Shown here: in pieces, positions 16,218 to 24,064 of the stretch
How the letters are laid out: every line of letters begins with the position of its first letter
Numbering within the stretch: the stretch's first letter is position 1
Assembly: GCF_014202475.1 (NCBI RefSeq)
Contig: NZ_JACHGV010000004.1
Coordinates: 186,001 to 250,000, forward strand
Direction of reading: 5' to 3'
Origin: Streptomyces paradoxus
GTDB lineage: Bacteria > Actinomycetota > Actinomycetes > Streptomycetales > Streptomycetaceae
Length of the DNA stretch: 64,000 nucleotides
Notes under the pieces: generated by a model
What the model saw: only the letters and a program-made list of their open reading frames with translations
What the model was told of the DNA's origin: nothing
Databases searched by the model: none
Program-made: the position numbers and the translations under genes

Positions 16218-17864
16218 TCAGGAGGGCGGGTTGCCCGTGGAGACGCTGAGCTCGATCTCGGGCATGTCCTTCGGATCGACGTCGGTGTCGGCGGACGGGA
16301 ACTGGTTCATGACCGTGCCGTCGCCGTAGGTGTTCTCGTCGACCTTCTTCTCGTCCACTTCCCAGCCGGCCGCCTGGAGACAGGCCTTGACCGACTTGAT
16401 GTTCTTGAACTTGAAGTCCGGGATCTGGATCTTGTCGGGGTCGTTGTACGACTCCCGCGGCTCCGTGCACTCCTCGGTGTCGATCGTCTTCGTGGTGTCC
16501 GGCCCGCGGTAGCCGGGCTTCTTCTCCGCCGAGGCCGACGCGCTCGCGCTGCTGCTGCCGCCGCCTGTGTCGTCCCCGCCGCCGCCGTTCAGCAGCAGCG
16601 CTGTGACGAGGCCGCCCACCGCGACGACGGACACGATCACCGAGCCGATGATCACGGGCTTGTTGTTCCGGCCGCCGCCGGAGGAGGCCACCGCGGTCTG
16701 GGGCGTCAGGTTGTAGGGCGGCGGCGTCGACGGGCCCTGCTGCGGGGAGTAGCCCGCCGGGGACGGCGTCGGGTAGCCGCCCTGCTGCGGATAGCCGTAC
16801 GCCGGGGACGGCCCCGTCGGCGCGGGCGTGCCGTAGGGGTTCGGGGGCGGGGTCGGCTGGTACGGCGTCTGGACCTGGCCCGAGGGCGCCGGGGTCGCCT
16901 GGTCGACCGGCGGGAACACGGCCGAGCCGACGCCCGCGCCGCTCGGGGCCTGTGTGCCCGGGACGATGCTCGGTGGCGCGGGCTGGAAGGACGCCGCCAC
17001 GCGCAGGCACTCGTCGCGCATGGCCTCGGCACTGGGGAAGCGCTCGTTGGGGTTCTTCTTCAGCGCCCGGGCGATCAGCGCGTCCACGGCCGGGGGCAGC
17101 GCGCGGTTGATCGAGGACGGAACCGGCGGCTCCTCCTGCACGTGCGCGTAGGCGATGGCCAGCGGCGAGTCCGCCTCGAACGGCAGCCGCCCGGTCACCA
17201 GCTGGAACAGCATGATGCCGACCGAGTACAGGTCGGAGCGGGCGTCCACGCCGCGGCCGAGGGCCTGCTCCGGCGACAGGTACTGCGGGGTTCCGACGAC
17301 CATGCCGGTCTGCGTCATCGACGTCACGCCGGACTGCATGGCGCGGGCGATGCCGAAGTCCATGACCTTGACCACGCCGCGCTTGGTCATCATCACGTTG
17401 CCGGGCTTGATGTCGCGGTGGACCAGGCCCATCTCGTGGCTGATCTCCAGGGCGGCCAGTACGTCCGCGGTGATCTTCAGCGCCTTGTCGGCGGGCATCG
17501 CGCCCTGCTGCCGCACGTCCTCGTCGAGGACCGAGCCGAGCGGGCGGCCCTCGACGTACTCCATGACGATGTACGGCGTCGTCATGCCGTCGAGGGTGTC
17601 CTCGCCGGTGTCGAAGACCGAGACGATGTTGGTGTGCGTGAGCTTGGCCACGGACTGGGCCTCGCGGCGGAACCGTTCGCGGAAGGCTTGTTCCCGACCG
17701 AGATCCGTGTGAAGTGTCTTGATCGCGACCTGCCGGTCGAGCACGCTGTCGTACGCGAGGTGCACCGAGGCCATGCCGCCCTGGCCGAGGAGGTCACGCA
17801 GTTGATAGCGGCCGCTGGCGAGCGCCCGCCCCGTGTGCTGGCCCTGTGCGCCGTCCTGGCTCAT
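16218..17864 (-). CDS. Membrane Ser/Thr protein kinase with one C-terminal PASTA domain (PknB family)
   Basis: 548 residues from ATG 17864 (MSQDG). The kinase domain is about 20-280: glycine loop LGQGGMASV, ATP lysine K49, catalytic HRDIKPGN (D151) and DFG (D169). A Pro/Gln/Tyr-rich juxtamembrane linker follows. The transmembrane helix is PVIIGSVIVSVVAVGGLVTALLL. An Asp/Gly/Ser linker leads to a single PASTA domain (IQIPDFKFKNIKSVKACL...) at the C-terminus. PASTA domains sense muropeptides or lipid II, so this likely signals cell-wall state. Most PknB proteins carry three or four PASTA repeats, so one is few. It is divergent from the second kinase. Confidence 0.9.
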   Translation of the reverse strand: MSQDGAQGQHTGRALASGRYQLRDLLGQGGMASVHLAYDSVLDRQVAIKTLHTDLGREQAFRERFRREAQSVAKLTHTNIVSVFDTGEDTLDGMTTPYIVMEYVEGRPLGSVLDEDVRQQGAMPADKALKITADVLAALEISHEMGLVHRDIKPGNVMMTKRGVVKVMDFGIARAMQSGVTSMTQTGMVVGTPQYLSPEQALGRGVDARSDLYSVGIMLFQLVTGRLPFEADSPLAIAYAHVQEEPPVPSSINRALPPAVDALIARALKKNPNERFPSAEAMRDECLRVAASFQPAPPSIVPGTQAPSGAGVGSAVFPPVDQATPAPSGQVQTPYQPTPPPNPYGTPAPTGPSPAYGYPQQGGYPTPSPAGYSPQQGPSTPPPYNLTPQTAVASSGGGRNNKPVIIGSVIVSVVAVGGLVTALLLNGGGGDDTGGGSSSASASASAEKKPGYRGPDTTKTIDTEECTEPRESYNDPDKIQIPDFKFKNIKSVKACLQAAGWEVDEKKVDENTYGDGTVMNQFPSADTDVDPKDMPEIELSVSTGNPPS

Positions 17865-18222
17865 GTTCCCCGTCCCCCGTGGCCCCTGCGGACGCCGCCG
17901 ACTGCCGCTGATCCGTCGATGATCCGTCGTTGATCCAAACCGCCATTCCCGGCCAAGTCTGCCCCAGGGCACGGACACGTCAAGCTCAGTGCCCGTTCCG
18001 TGACCGTACGCGAAAGAAGAGTCGCGGAAGCGTTACAGGGGGCGTACGGCCGGGACACAGAATTTGCACGAGAGTACGGAGTGAAGGTTTCATGGCCGGT
18101 CCGTCTCGTGCCGGTCCCGGCACCCCTTCTCGGACCGGAGGCTTGCGCGGAGGCTGTAGCGTGGCCGACGGAGACCGTAACAACACCGCGCGCACCGCGG
18201 GCAGAAACGACGGCGAGGACTG
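17865..18222. promoter_or_regulatory. 358-bp intergenic region between the divergent kinases
   Basis: It must hold the promoters of both kinases. Start-proximal ribosome sites are clear (GGGGGAAC for the minus gene, GAGGA for the plus gene). I see no confident inverted-repeat operator and no supported ORF. Confidence 0.45.
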
Positions 18223-19815
18223 ATGGCACAGCAGCAGCGCGCTCAGGGCCCGTCCGACCCCGAGGCGACTGGCAGCGGCATGTCGGACGCGCCGGAGTCC
18301 TGGGGGAACGGCGGGCTGGTCGGGGACGGCCGGTACCGGCTGACCCGCAGACTCGGCCGGGGCGGCATGGCCGAGGTGTTCGCAGCCGAGGACGTCCGCC
18401 TCGGACGCACCGTCGCCGTCAAGCTGCTCCGCTCCGACCTCGCCGAGGACCCGGTGTCCAAGGCGCGCTTCACGCGCGAGGCCCAGTCGGTGGCCGGGCT
18501 CAACCACCACGCGATCGTAGCCGTGTACGACTCCGGCGAAGACTTCGTCGGCGGCCAGTCGGTGCCGTACATCGTCATGGAGATCGTCGAGGGCCGCACC
18601 ATCCGCGACCTCCTGCTGAACGCGGAGGCGCCCGGCCCCGAGCAGGCGCTCATCATCGTCTCGGGCGTCCTGGAGGCGCTCGCCTACTCGCACCAGCACG
18701 GCATCGTGCACCGCGACATCAAGCCCGCCAACGTCATCATCACGCACAACGGCGCCGTGAAGGTGATGGACTTCGGCATCGCCCGGGCCCTGCACGGCGC
18801 GTCCACGACGATGACGCAGACCGGCATGGTCATGGGCACCCCGCAGTACCTCTCCCCCGAGCAGGCGCTCGGCAAGGCCGTCGACCACCGCTCCGACCTG
18901 TACGCGACGGGCTGCCTGCTCTACGAACTCCTCTCGCTGCGCCCGCCGTTCACCGGCGAGACCCCGCTGTCGGTGGTCTACCAGCACGTCCAGGACATCC
19001 CGACGCCGCCGTCCGAGGCCTCCGACGCCTGCCCGCCGGAGCTGGACGGCCTGGTCATGCGCTCCCTCGCCAAGGAGCCCGACGACCGCTTCCAGACGGC
19101 CGAGGAGATGCGCGGGCTGGTCCAGTACGCGCTCCAGATGCTCTACGACCAGGGCGGCCACACCGGCACCTGGAACACCGGCCCGGTCGACATGCACGAG
19201 GGCCGGCACACCCCGTCGGGCGGCTTCGCCGGCGCGACGGCCGTGATGGGCCAGGCCGGGGACGCCTCCGGCACCACGCAGATCCCCTCGCCGATCCTGC
19301 CCGGCGGCTACGGCAACGGGGACGACGGCGGCTTCGAGGGCCACGGCAACAAGGGCAGCGGCCGCGGCAAGCTCTGGATCCTCGCCGTGCTCGCGGTGAT
19401 CGCCATCGCCGCGGGCGTCGCCCTGGCGCTGCAGAACACCGGCGGCGACAAGGACGGCCCGAGCAAGGAGCAGAAGCCGACCACCTCGCAGACGACCGAG
19501 AAGAAGACGCCCAGCGAGACCCCGAGCAGCGAGGACACCGGCGAGCCGACCGACACGAGCACGGACGACGGCACCGGTACCGGCTCGGGCAACGGCAACT
19601 GGACGCCGTCGTACACGCCCTCCTACACGCCGTCGCAGAGCGCTCCCGAGTCGCCCACCGGTGAACCGACGGGCGAGCCGACCAGCGCGGAGCCGACCGG
19701 CGAGCCGACGGAGGAGGAGCCGACCGACCCAGGCACCCCGACCGACGACACCGGCGGTGCCGACGGCGGCAGCACGGCCGGCATCGTGGGGGGCGCGGGC
19801 GGCGGCGAGGGCTGA
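18223..19815 (+). CDS. Membrane Ser/Thr protein kinase without PASTA domain
   Basis: A 530-residue protein. The kinase domain covers about 36-295: RLGRGGMAEVF loop, ATP lysine K67, HRDIKPAN (D165), DFG (D183) and GTPQYLSPEQ. One transmembrane helix is at about 383-403 (WILAVLAVIAIAAGVALAL). The outer part of about 125 residues is low complexity, with TPSYTPSYTPSQ and repeated PTGEPT units ending in Gly-rich sequence. It probably spans the wall and carries no recognisable sensor. It is divergent from the PASTA kinase and the kinase domains are close relatives. A hairpin at 19838 ends the unit. Confidence 0.9.
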   Translation: MAQQQRAQGPSDPEATGSGMSDAPESWGNGGLVGDGRYRLTRRLGRGGMAEVFAAEDVRLGRTVAVKLLRSDLAEDPVSKARFTREAQSVAGLNHHAIVAVYDSGEDFVGGQSVPYIVMEIVEGRTIRDLLLNAEAPGPEQALIIVSGVLEALAYSHQHGIVHRDIKPANVIITHNGAVKVMDFGIARALHGASTTMTQTGMVMGTPQYLSPEQALGKAVDHRSDLYATGCLLYELLSLRPPFTGETPLSVVYQHVQDIPTPPSEASDACPPELDGLVMRSLAKEPDDRFQTAEEMRGLVQYALQMLYDQGGHTGTWNTGPVDMHEGRHTPSGGFAGATAVMGQAGDASGTTQIPSPILPGGYGNGDDGGFEGHGNKGSGRGKLWILAVLAVIAIAAGVALALQNTGGDKDGPSKEQKPTTSQTTEKKTPSETPSSEDTGEPTDTSTDDGTGTGSGNGNWTPSYTPSYTPSQSAPESPTGEPTGEPTSAEPTGEPTEEEPTDPGTPTDDTGGADGGSTAGIVGGAGGGEG

Positions 19816-19837
19816 TCCCGCTGCTCACAGCATGATC

Positions 19838-19877
19838 CACGCGCGCGTGGGGCCCGGAAACGGGGCCCGCGCGCGCG
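19838..19877 (+). terminator. Hairpin after the second kinase gene
   Basis: CACGCGCGCG...GGGGCCC pairs with GGGCCCGCGCGCGTG through a long GC stem with a small bulge, 23 bp after the stop. Confidence 0.6.
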
Positions 19878-19924
19878 TGCCGTTTCGGGCACGCCCGAGG
19901 CACGCCGACAAGAGGACTCTTCCC

Positions 19925-19938
19925 GTGACCTGGGTCAC
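19925..19938. promoter_or_regulatory. Palindrome GTGACC-TG-GGTCAC
   Basis: Perfect 6-bp arms with a 2-bp centre in the gap before the second bkd operon. It may be an operator, but no regulator can be assigned. Confidence 0.35.
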
Positions 19939-20004
19939 CGGGTTAACGTGCGGTTGCTCCGGCCTCCTGCAAGGCTGTGACCTGGGACCCTTCACCGCCT
20001 TCCC

Positions 20005-20033
20005 GATTTACTTGGATATCCAAGCAAAATCGC
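20005..20033. promoter_or_regulatory. Perfect 14-bp palindrome CTTGGATATCCAAG with extended arms
   Basis: The 14-bp core is at 20011-20024. With a one-base slip the arms extend to CGATTT...AAAATCG, giving a 29-bp imperfect inverted repeat. It is AT-rich for this genome and lies about 200 bp upstream of bkdA. It looks like an operator. Confidence 0.5.
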
Positions 20034-20219
20034 AGGTCAGAAGGGGTTTCACAGAAATGTGGCGCACTGGGTAACGTGCTTTCTGCAGGGCGCTCGCCGG
20101 GGCACCTGTCACGCCTGTTCCCGGCCGAGTGGCACCCACCCCGTGCCCCGGTGGCGAGAACAGGTGAGCCGCACTGGCCTACCGGCAACCCCGGGGGCCG
20201 GACCGACGGAGGAGCACAC

Positions 20220-21416
20220 GTGACCGTGGAGAGCACTGCCGCGCGCACACCGCGACGCAGCGCCGGAAGCAAGGCCGGCACCACCGGCACCAAGCGCACC
20301 ACCCGCACGCCTGCCAAGAAGGACGCCAAGAGCAACGAGCCCCAGCTCGTGCAGCTGCTGACGCCCGAGGGCAAGCGCGTCAAGAACGCCGAGTACGACA
20401 AGTACGTCGCCGGTATCACCCCGGACGAGCTCCGCGGCCTCTACCGCGACATGGTGCTCACCCGCCGTTTCGACGCCGAGGCCACCTCGCTGCAGCGCCA
20501 GGGCGAGCTGGGCCTGTGGGCGTCGCTGCTCGGCCAGGAGGCCGCCCAGATCGGGTCCGGCCGGGCCACCCGGGAGGACGACTACGTCTTCCCGACCTAC
20601 CGCGAGCACGGCGTGGCCTGGTGCCGCGGCGTCGACCCGGCCAACCTGCTCGGGATGTTCCGCGGCGTGAACAACGGCGGCTGGGACCCCAACAGCAACA
20701 ACTTCCAGCTGTACACGATCGTCATCGGCTCCCAGACGCTGCACGCCACCGGCTACGCGATGGGCGTCGCCAAGGACGGCGCCGACAGCGCGGTGATCGC
20801 CTACTTCGGCGACGGCGCCTCCAGCCAGGGTGACGTGGCCGAGTCGTTCACCTTCTCCGCGGTCTACAACGCCCCGGTCGTGTTCTTCTGCCAGAACAAC
20901 CAGTGGGCCATCTCCGAGCCCACCGAGAAGCAGTCCCGCGTGCCGATCTACCAGCGCGCCCAGGGCTTCGGCTTCCCGGGCGTCCGGGTGGACGGCAACG
21001 ACGTGCTCGGTGTCCTCGCGGTCACCCGGTGGGCCCTGGAGCGGGCCCGCGGCGGCGAGGGCCCGACCCTCGTCGAGGCGTTCACCTACCGCATGGGCGC
21101 CCACACCACCTCCGACGACCCGACCCGCTACCGGGGCGACGAGGAGCGCCAGGCCTGGGAGGCCAAGGACCCGATCCTGCGCCTGCGCCGCTACCTGGAG
21201 GCCTCAAACCACGCGGACGAGGGATTCTTCGCGGAACTGGAGGCCGAGTCCGAGGCGTTGGGCAAACGAGTGCGCGAGGCGGTCCGTGCCATGCCGGACC
21301 CGGACCACTTCGCGATCTTCGAGAACGCCTACGCGGACGGACACGCGCTCGTCGACGAGGAGCGCGCCCAGTTCGCCGCGTACCAGGCGTCGTTCGCCGA
21401 CGAGGGGGGTAACTGA
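20220..21416 (+). CDS. bkdA: Branched-chain alpha-keto acid dehydrogenase E1 alpha (cluster 2)
   Basis: 398 residues from a GTG preceded by GGAGGAG. It has a Thr/Lys/Arg/Ala-rich N-terminal extension of about 45 residues not present in the cluster 1 paralogue. The ThDP motif FGDGASSQGDVAESFTFSAV...QNN is near 195-225, and the loop YRMGAHTTSDDPTRYRG is near 292-308. The role is decarboxylation of branched 2-oxo acids with the next gene product. It corresponds to bkdA1-type naming in S. coelicolor. It is encoded one nucleotide before the E1 beta ATG. Confidence 0.92.
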   Translation: MTVESTAARTPRRSAGSKAGTTGTKRTTRTPAKKDAKSNEPQLVQLLTPEGKRVKNAEYDKYVAGITPDELRGLYRDMVLTRRFDAEATSLQRQGELGLWASLLGQEAAQIGSGRATREDDYVFPTYREHGVAWCRGVDPANLLGMFRGVNNGGWDPNSNNFQLYTIVIGSQTLHATGYAMGVAKDGADSAVIAYFGDGASSQGDVAESFTFSAVYNAPVVFFCQNNQWAISEPTEKQSRVPIYQRAQGFGFPGVRVDGNDVLGVLAVTRWALERARGGEGPTLVEAFTYRMGAHTTSDDPTRYRGDEERQAWEAKDPILRLRRYLEASNHADEGFFAELEAESEALGKRVREAVRAMPDPDHFAIFENAYADGHALVDEERAQFAAYQASFADEGGN

Positions 21417-21417
21417 G

Positions 21418-22395
21418 ATGGCCGACAAGATGGCACTGGCCAAGGCGATCAACGAGTCGCTGCGCCGCGCTCTGGAGTCCGACCCCAAGGTCCTGATCAT
21501 GGGCGAGGACGTCGGCAAGCTCGGCGGCGTCTTCCGCGTGACGGACGGCCTGCAGAAGGACTTCGGCGAGAGCCGCGTCATCGACACCCCCCTCGCCGAG
21601 TCGGGCATCGTCGGCACGGCGATCGGCCTGGCCCTGCGCGGCTACCGCCCGGTGGTGGAGATCCAGTTCGACGGCTTCGTCTTCCCGGCGTACGACCAGA
21701 TCGTCACGCAGCTCGCGAAGATGCACGCCCGTTCGCTGGGCAAGGTCAAGCTCCCCGTCGTCGTGCGCATCCCGTACGGCGGCGGCATCGGCGCGGTGGA
21801 GCACCACTCCGAGTCGCCCGAGGCGCTCTTCGCGCACGTGGCGGGCCTGAAGATCGTCAGCCCGTCGAACGCGTCGGACGCGTACTGGATGATGCAGCAG
21901 GCCATCCAGAGCGACGACCCGGTGATCTTCTTCGAGCCCAAGCGCCGCTACTGGGACAAGGGCGAGGTCAACGCGGAGGCGATCCCGGGCCCGCTGCACA
22001 AGGCCCGCGTGGTCCGCGAGGGCACCGACCTCACCCTGGCCGCCTACGGCCCGATGGTGAAGCTCTGCCAGGAGGTCGCCGACGCGGCCGCCGAGGAGGG
22101 CAAGAACCTGGAGGTCCTGGACCTGCGCTCGGTCTCCCCGATCGACTTCGACTCGATCCAGGCCTCGGTGGAGAAGACGCGCCGCCTGGTCGTCGTCCAC
22201 GAGGCCCCGGTGTTCTTCGGATCGGGCGCGGAGATCGCCGCCCGGATCACGGAGCGCAGCTTCTACCACCTGGAGGCCCCGGTGCTCCGGGTCGGCGGCT
22301 ATCACGCCCCGTACCCGCCGGCCCGCCTGGAGGAGGAGTACCTGCCGAACCTGGACCGGGTACTGGACGCCGTCGACCGCTCGCTGGCGTACTGA
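21418..22395 (+). CDS. bkdB: Branched-chain alpha-keto acid dehydrogenase E1 beta (cluster 2)
   Basis: A 325-residue E1 beta subunit. Motifs are MGEDVGKLGGVFRVTDGLQ (about 24-42), IQFDGFVFPAYDQ, PYGGGIGAVEHHSESPEA and FGSGAEIAARITERS. It is highly similar in layout to the cluster 1 protein. The ATG follows the E1 alpha TGA after one base, and the E2 gene starts 10 bp downstream, so the three are one operon. Confidence 0.93.
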   Translation: MADKMALAKAINESLRRALESDPKVLIMGEDVGKLGGVFRVTDGLQKDFGESRVIDTPLAESGIVGTAIGLALRGYRPVVEIQFDGFVFPAYDQIVTQLAKMHARSLGKVKLPVVVRIPYGGGIGAVEHHSESPEALFAHVAGLKIVSPSNASDAYWMMQQAIQSDDPVIFFEPKRRYWDKGEVNAEAIPGPLHKARVVREGTDLTLAAYGPMVKLCQEVADAAAEEGKNLEVLDLRSVSPIDFDSIQASVEKTRRLVVVHEAPVFFGSGAEIAARITERSFYHLEAPVLRVGGYHAPYPPARLEEEYLPNLDRVLDAVDRSLAY

Positions 22396-22405
22396 GGAGA
22401 GGGTC

Positions 22406-23833
22406 GTGACGACGATGACGGAAGCGTCCGTGCGCGAGTTCAAGATGCCCGACGTGGGCGAGGGACTCACCGAGGCCGAGATCCTCAAGTGGTACGTCCA
22501 GCCCGGTGACACGGTCACCGACGGCCAGGTGGTCTGCGAGGTCGAGACGGCGAAGGCGGCCGTCGAGCTGCCCATCCCGTACGACGGCGTGGTCCGGGAC
22601 CTGCACTTCCCCGAGGGCACCACGGTCGACGTGGGCACGGCGATCATCGCGGTGGACGTGGGCGGCGGCAGCGCCGCACCCGCGCCCGCCGCCGAGCGGC
22701 CCGCGGCGGCCGAGCCCGCCGAGGAGCCGAAGGCGGCGGGTTCGGGGCGCCAGCCGGTCCTGGTGGGCTACGGGGTGGCGACCTCCTCCACCCGCCGCCG
22801 CCCCCGCAAGGGCCCGGAGGTCCCGGTCCAGCAGGCCTCACCGGCGATCCAGACGGAGCTGAACGGCCACGCGCCTGCGGCCCCGGCCGCGACCCCCGCC
22901 GCCGCCCCGGCGGCACCGGCCGGCTCGGAACGCCCGCTGGCCAAGCCCCCTGTCCGCAAACTGGCCAAGGACCTGGGCGTCGACCTGACGACGGTCGTCC
23001 CGACCGGCCCGGACGGCATCATCACCCGCGAGGACGTGCACGCGGCGGTCGCCGCCGCCGTCCCGGCGGTCCCCGAGCCGCAGGCCGCGTCCGCCCCGGC
23101 AGCCGTCGAGGCACCGGCGTCCTACGACACCACGCGCGAGACCCGCATCCCGGTCAAGGGTGTCCGCAAGGCGACGGCGGCGGCCATGGTCGGCTCGGCG
23201 TTCACGGCGCCGCACGTCACGGAGTTCGTGACGGTCGACGTGACGCGCACGATGAAGCTGGTCGAGGAGCTGAAGGCGGACAAGGAGTTCGCGGGCCTGC
23301 GCGTGAACCCCCTGCTGCTGATCGCCAAGGCGCTGCTCGTCGCGATCCGCCGCAACCCGGACGTCAACGCGTCCTGGGACGAGGCCGCCCAGGAGATCGT
23401 GGTCAAGCACTACGTGAACCTGGGCATCGCGGCCGCGACCCCGCGCGGCCTGATCGTGCCGAACATCAAGGACGCCCACGCCAAGACCCTGCCGCAGCTG
23501 GCCGAGTCGCTGGGCGAGCTGGTGGCGACGGCGCGGGACGGCAAGACGTCCCCGGCGGCCATGCAGGGCGGCACGGTGACGATCACCAACGTCGGCGTCT
23601 TCGGCGTCGACACGGGCACGCCGATCCTCAACCCGGGCGAGTCCGCGATTCTCGCGGTCGGCGCGATCAAGCCGCAGCCGTGGGTCCACAAGGGCAAGGT
23701 GAAGCCCCGTCAGGTCACCACCCTGGCCCTGTCGTTCGACCACCGCCTGGTCGACGGCGAGCTGGGCTCGAAGGTCCTGGCCGACGTGGCCGCGATCCTG
23801 GAGCAGCCGAAGCGCCTCATCACCTGGGCGTGA
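22406..23833 (+). CDS. bkdC: Branched-chain alpha-keto acid dehydrogenase E2 (cluster 2)
   Basis: 475 residues from a GTG with GAGGAGAGGG upstream. The lipoyl domain is about 9-88, with the lipoyl lysine in VETAKA (K50). A flexible Ala/Pro/Glu linker is interrupted by VGYGVATSSTRRRPRKG, also seen in the paralogue. The E1/E3-binding domain is near 180-215 (PPVRKLAKDLGVDLTTVVPTG). The acyltransferase core ends with DHRLVDGE (His446, Asp450). A strong terminator follows. No E3 gene is nearby. Confidence 0.93.
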   Translation: MTTMTEASVREFKMPDVGEGLTEAEILKWYVQPGDTVTDGQVVCEVETAKAAVELPIPYDGVVRDLHFPEGTTVDVGTAIIAVDVGGGSAAPAPAAERPAAAEPAEEPKAAGSGRQPVLVGYGVATSSTRRRPRKGPEVPVQQASPAIQTELNGHAPAAPAATPAAAPAAPAGSERPLAKPPVRKLAKDLGVDLTTVVPTGPDGIITREDVHAAVAAAVPAVPEPQAASAPAAVEAPASYDTTRETRIPVKGVRKATAAAMVGSAFTAPHVTEFVTVDVTRTMKLVEELKADKEFAGLRVNPLLLIAKALLVAIRRNPDVNASWDEAAQEIVVKHYVNLGIAAATPRGLIVPNIKDAHAKTLPQLAESLGELVATARDGKTSPAAMQGGTVTITNVGVFGVDTGTPILNPGESAILAVGAIKPQPWVHKGKVKPRQVTTLALSFDHRLVDGELGSKVLADVAAILEQPKRLITWA

Positions 23834-23836
23834 GCC

Positions 23837-23881
23837 GACCGCGGCGGCCCCCTGCCCACGGGCTCGGGGGCCGCCGCGGTC
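23837..23881 (+). terminator. Strong hairpin after the second bkd operon
   Basis: A perfect 16-bp stem, GACCGCGGCGGCCCCC against GGGGGCCGCCGCGGTC, with a 13-nt loop, starting four bases after the bkdC stop. Confidence 0.85.
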
Positions 23882-24064
23882 TGTCCGGAGGGTGAACCGG
23901 TGGGTCACCGGGCATCACAACAACCTCCTGGAACCCGCCCAAGTACCGCACAGTAAGCGGTTTATCCGGACATACGATCAACCTCACCACGAGATCGACC
24001 ACTCGCCCGGCGTCCCGGGGGAGTCCGGTTCCGGGCTGCGACGGGCGCGGTCACTCCCTCGAAA

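Larger units (their letters stand above)
19816..20219. promoter_or_regulatory. 404-bp gene-free region before the second bkd operon
   Basis: It contains the kinase terminator (19838-19877), a GTGACCtgGGTCAC palindrome (19925-19938), a CTTGGATATCCAAG palindrome (20011-20024) and a GGAGGAG ribosome site just before 20220. No supported coding sequence is present. Confidence 0.6.

Noticed and set aside
20041..20060. GTTTCACAGAAATGTGG as a third parS
   Set aside because: It shares only the GTTTCAC half; the second half does not match the palindrome.
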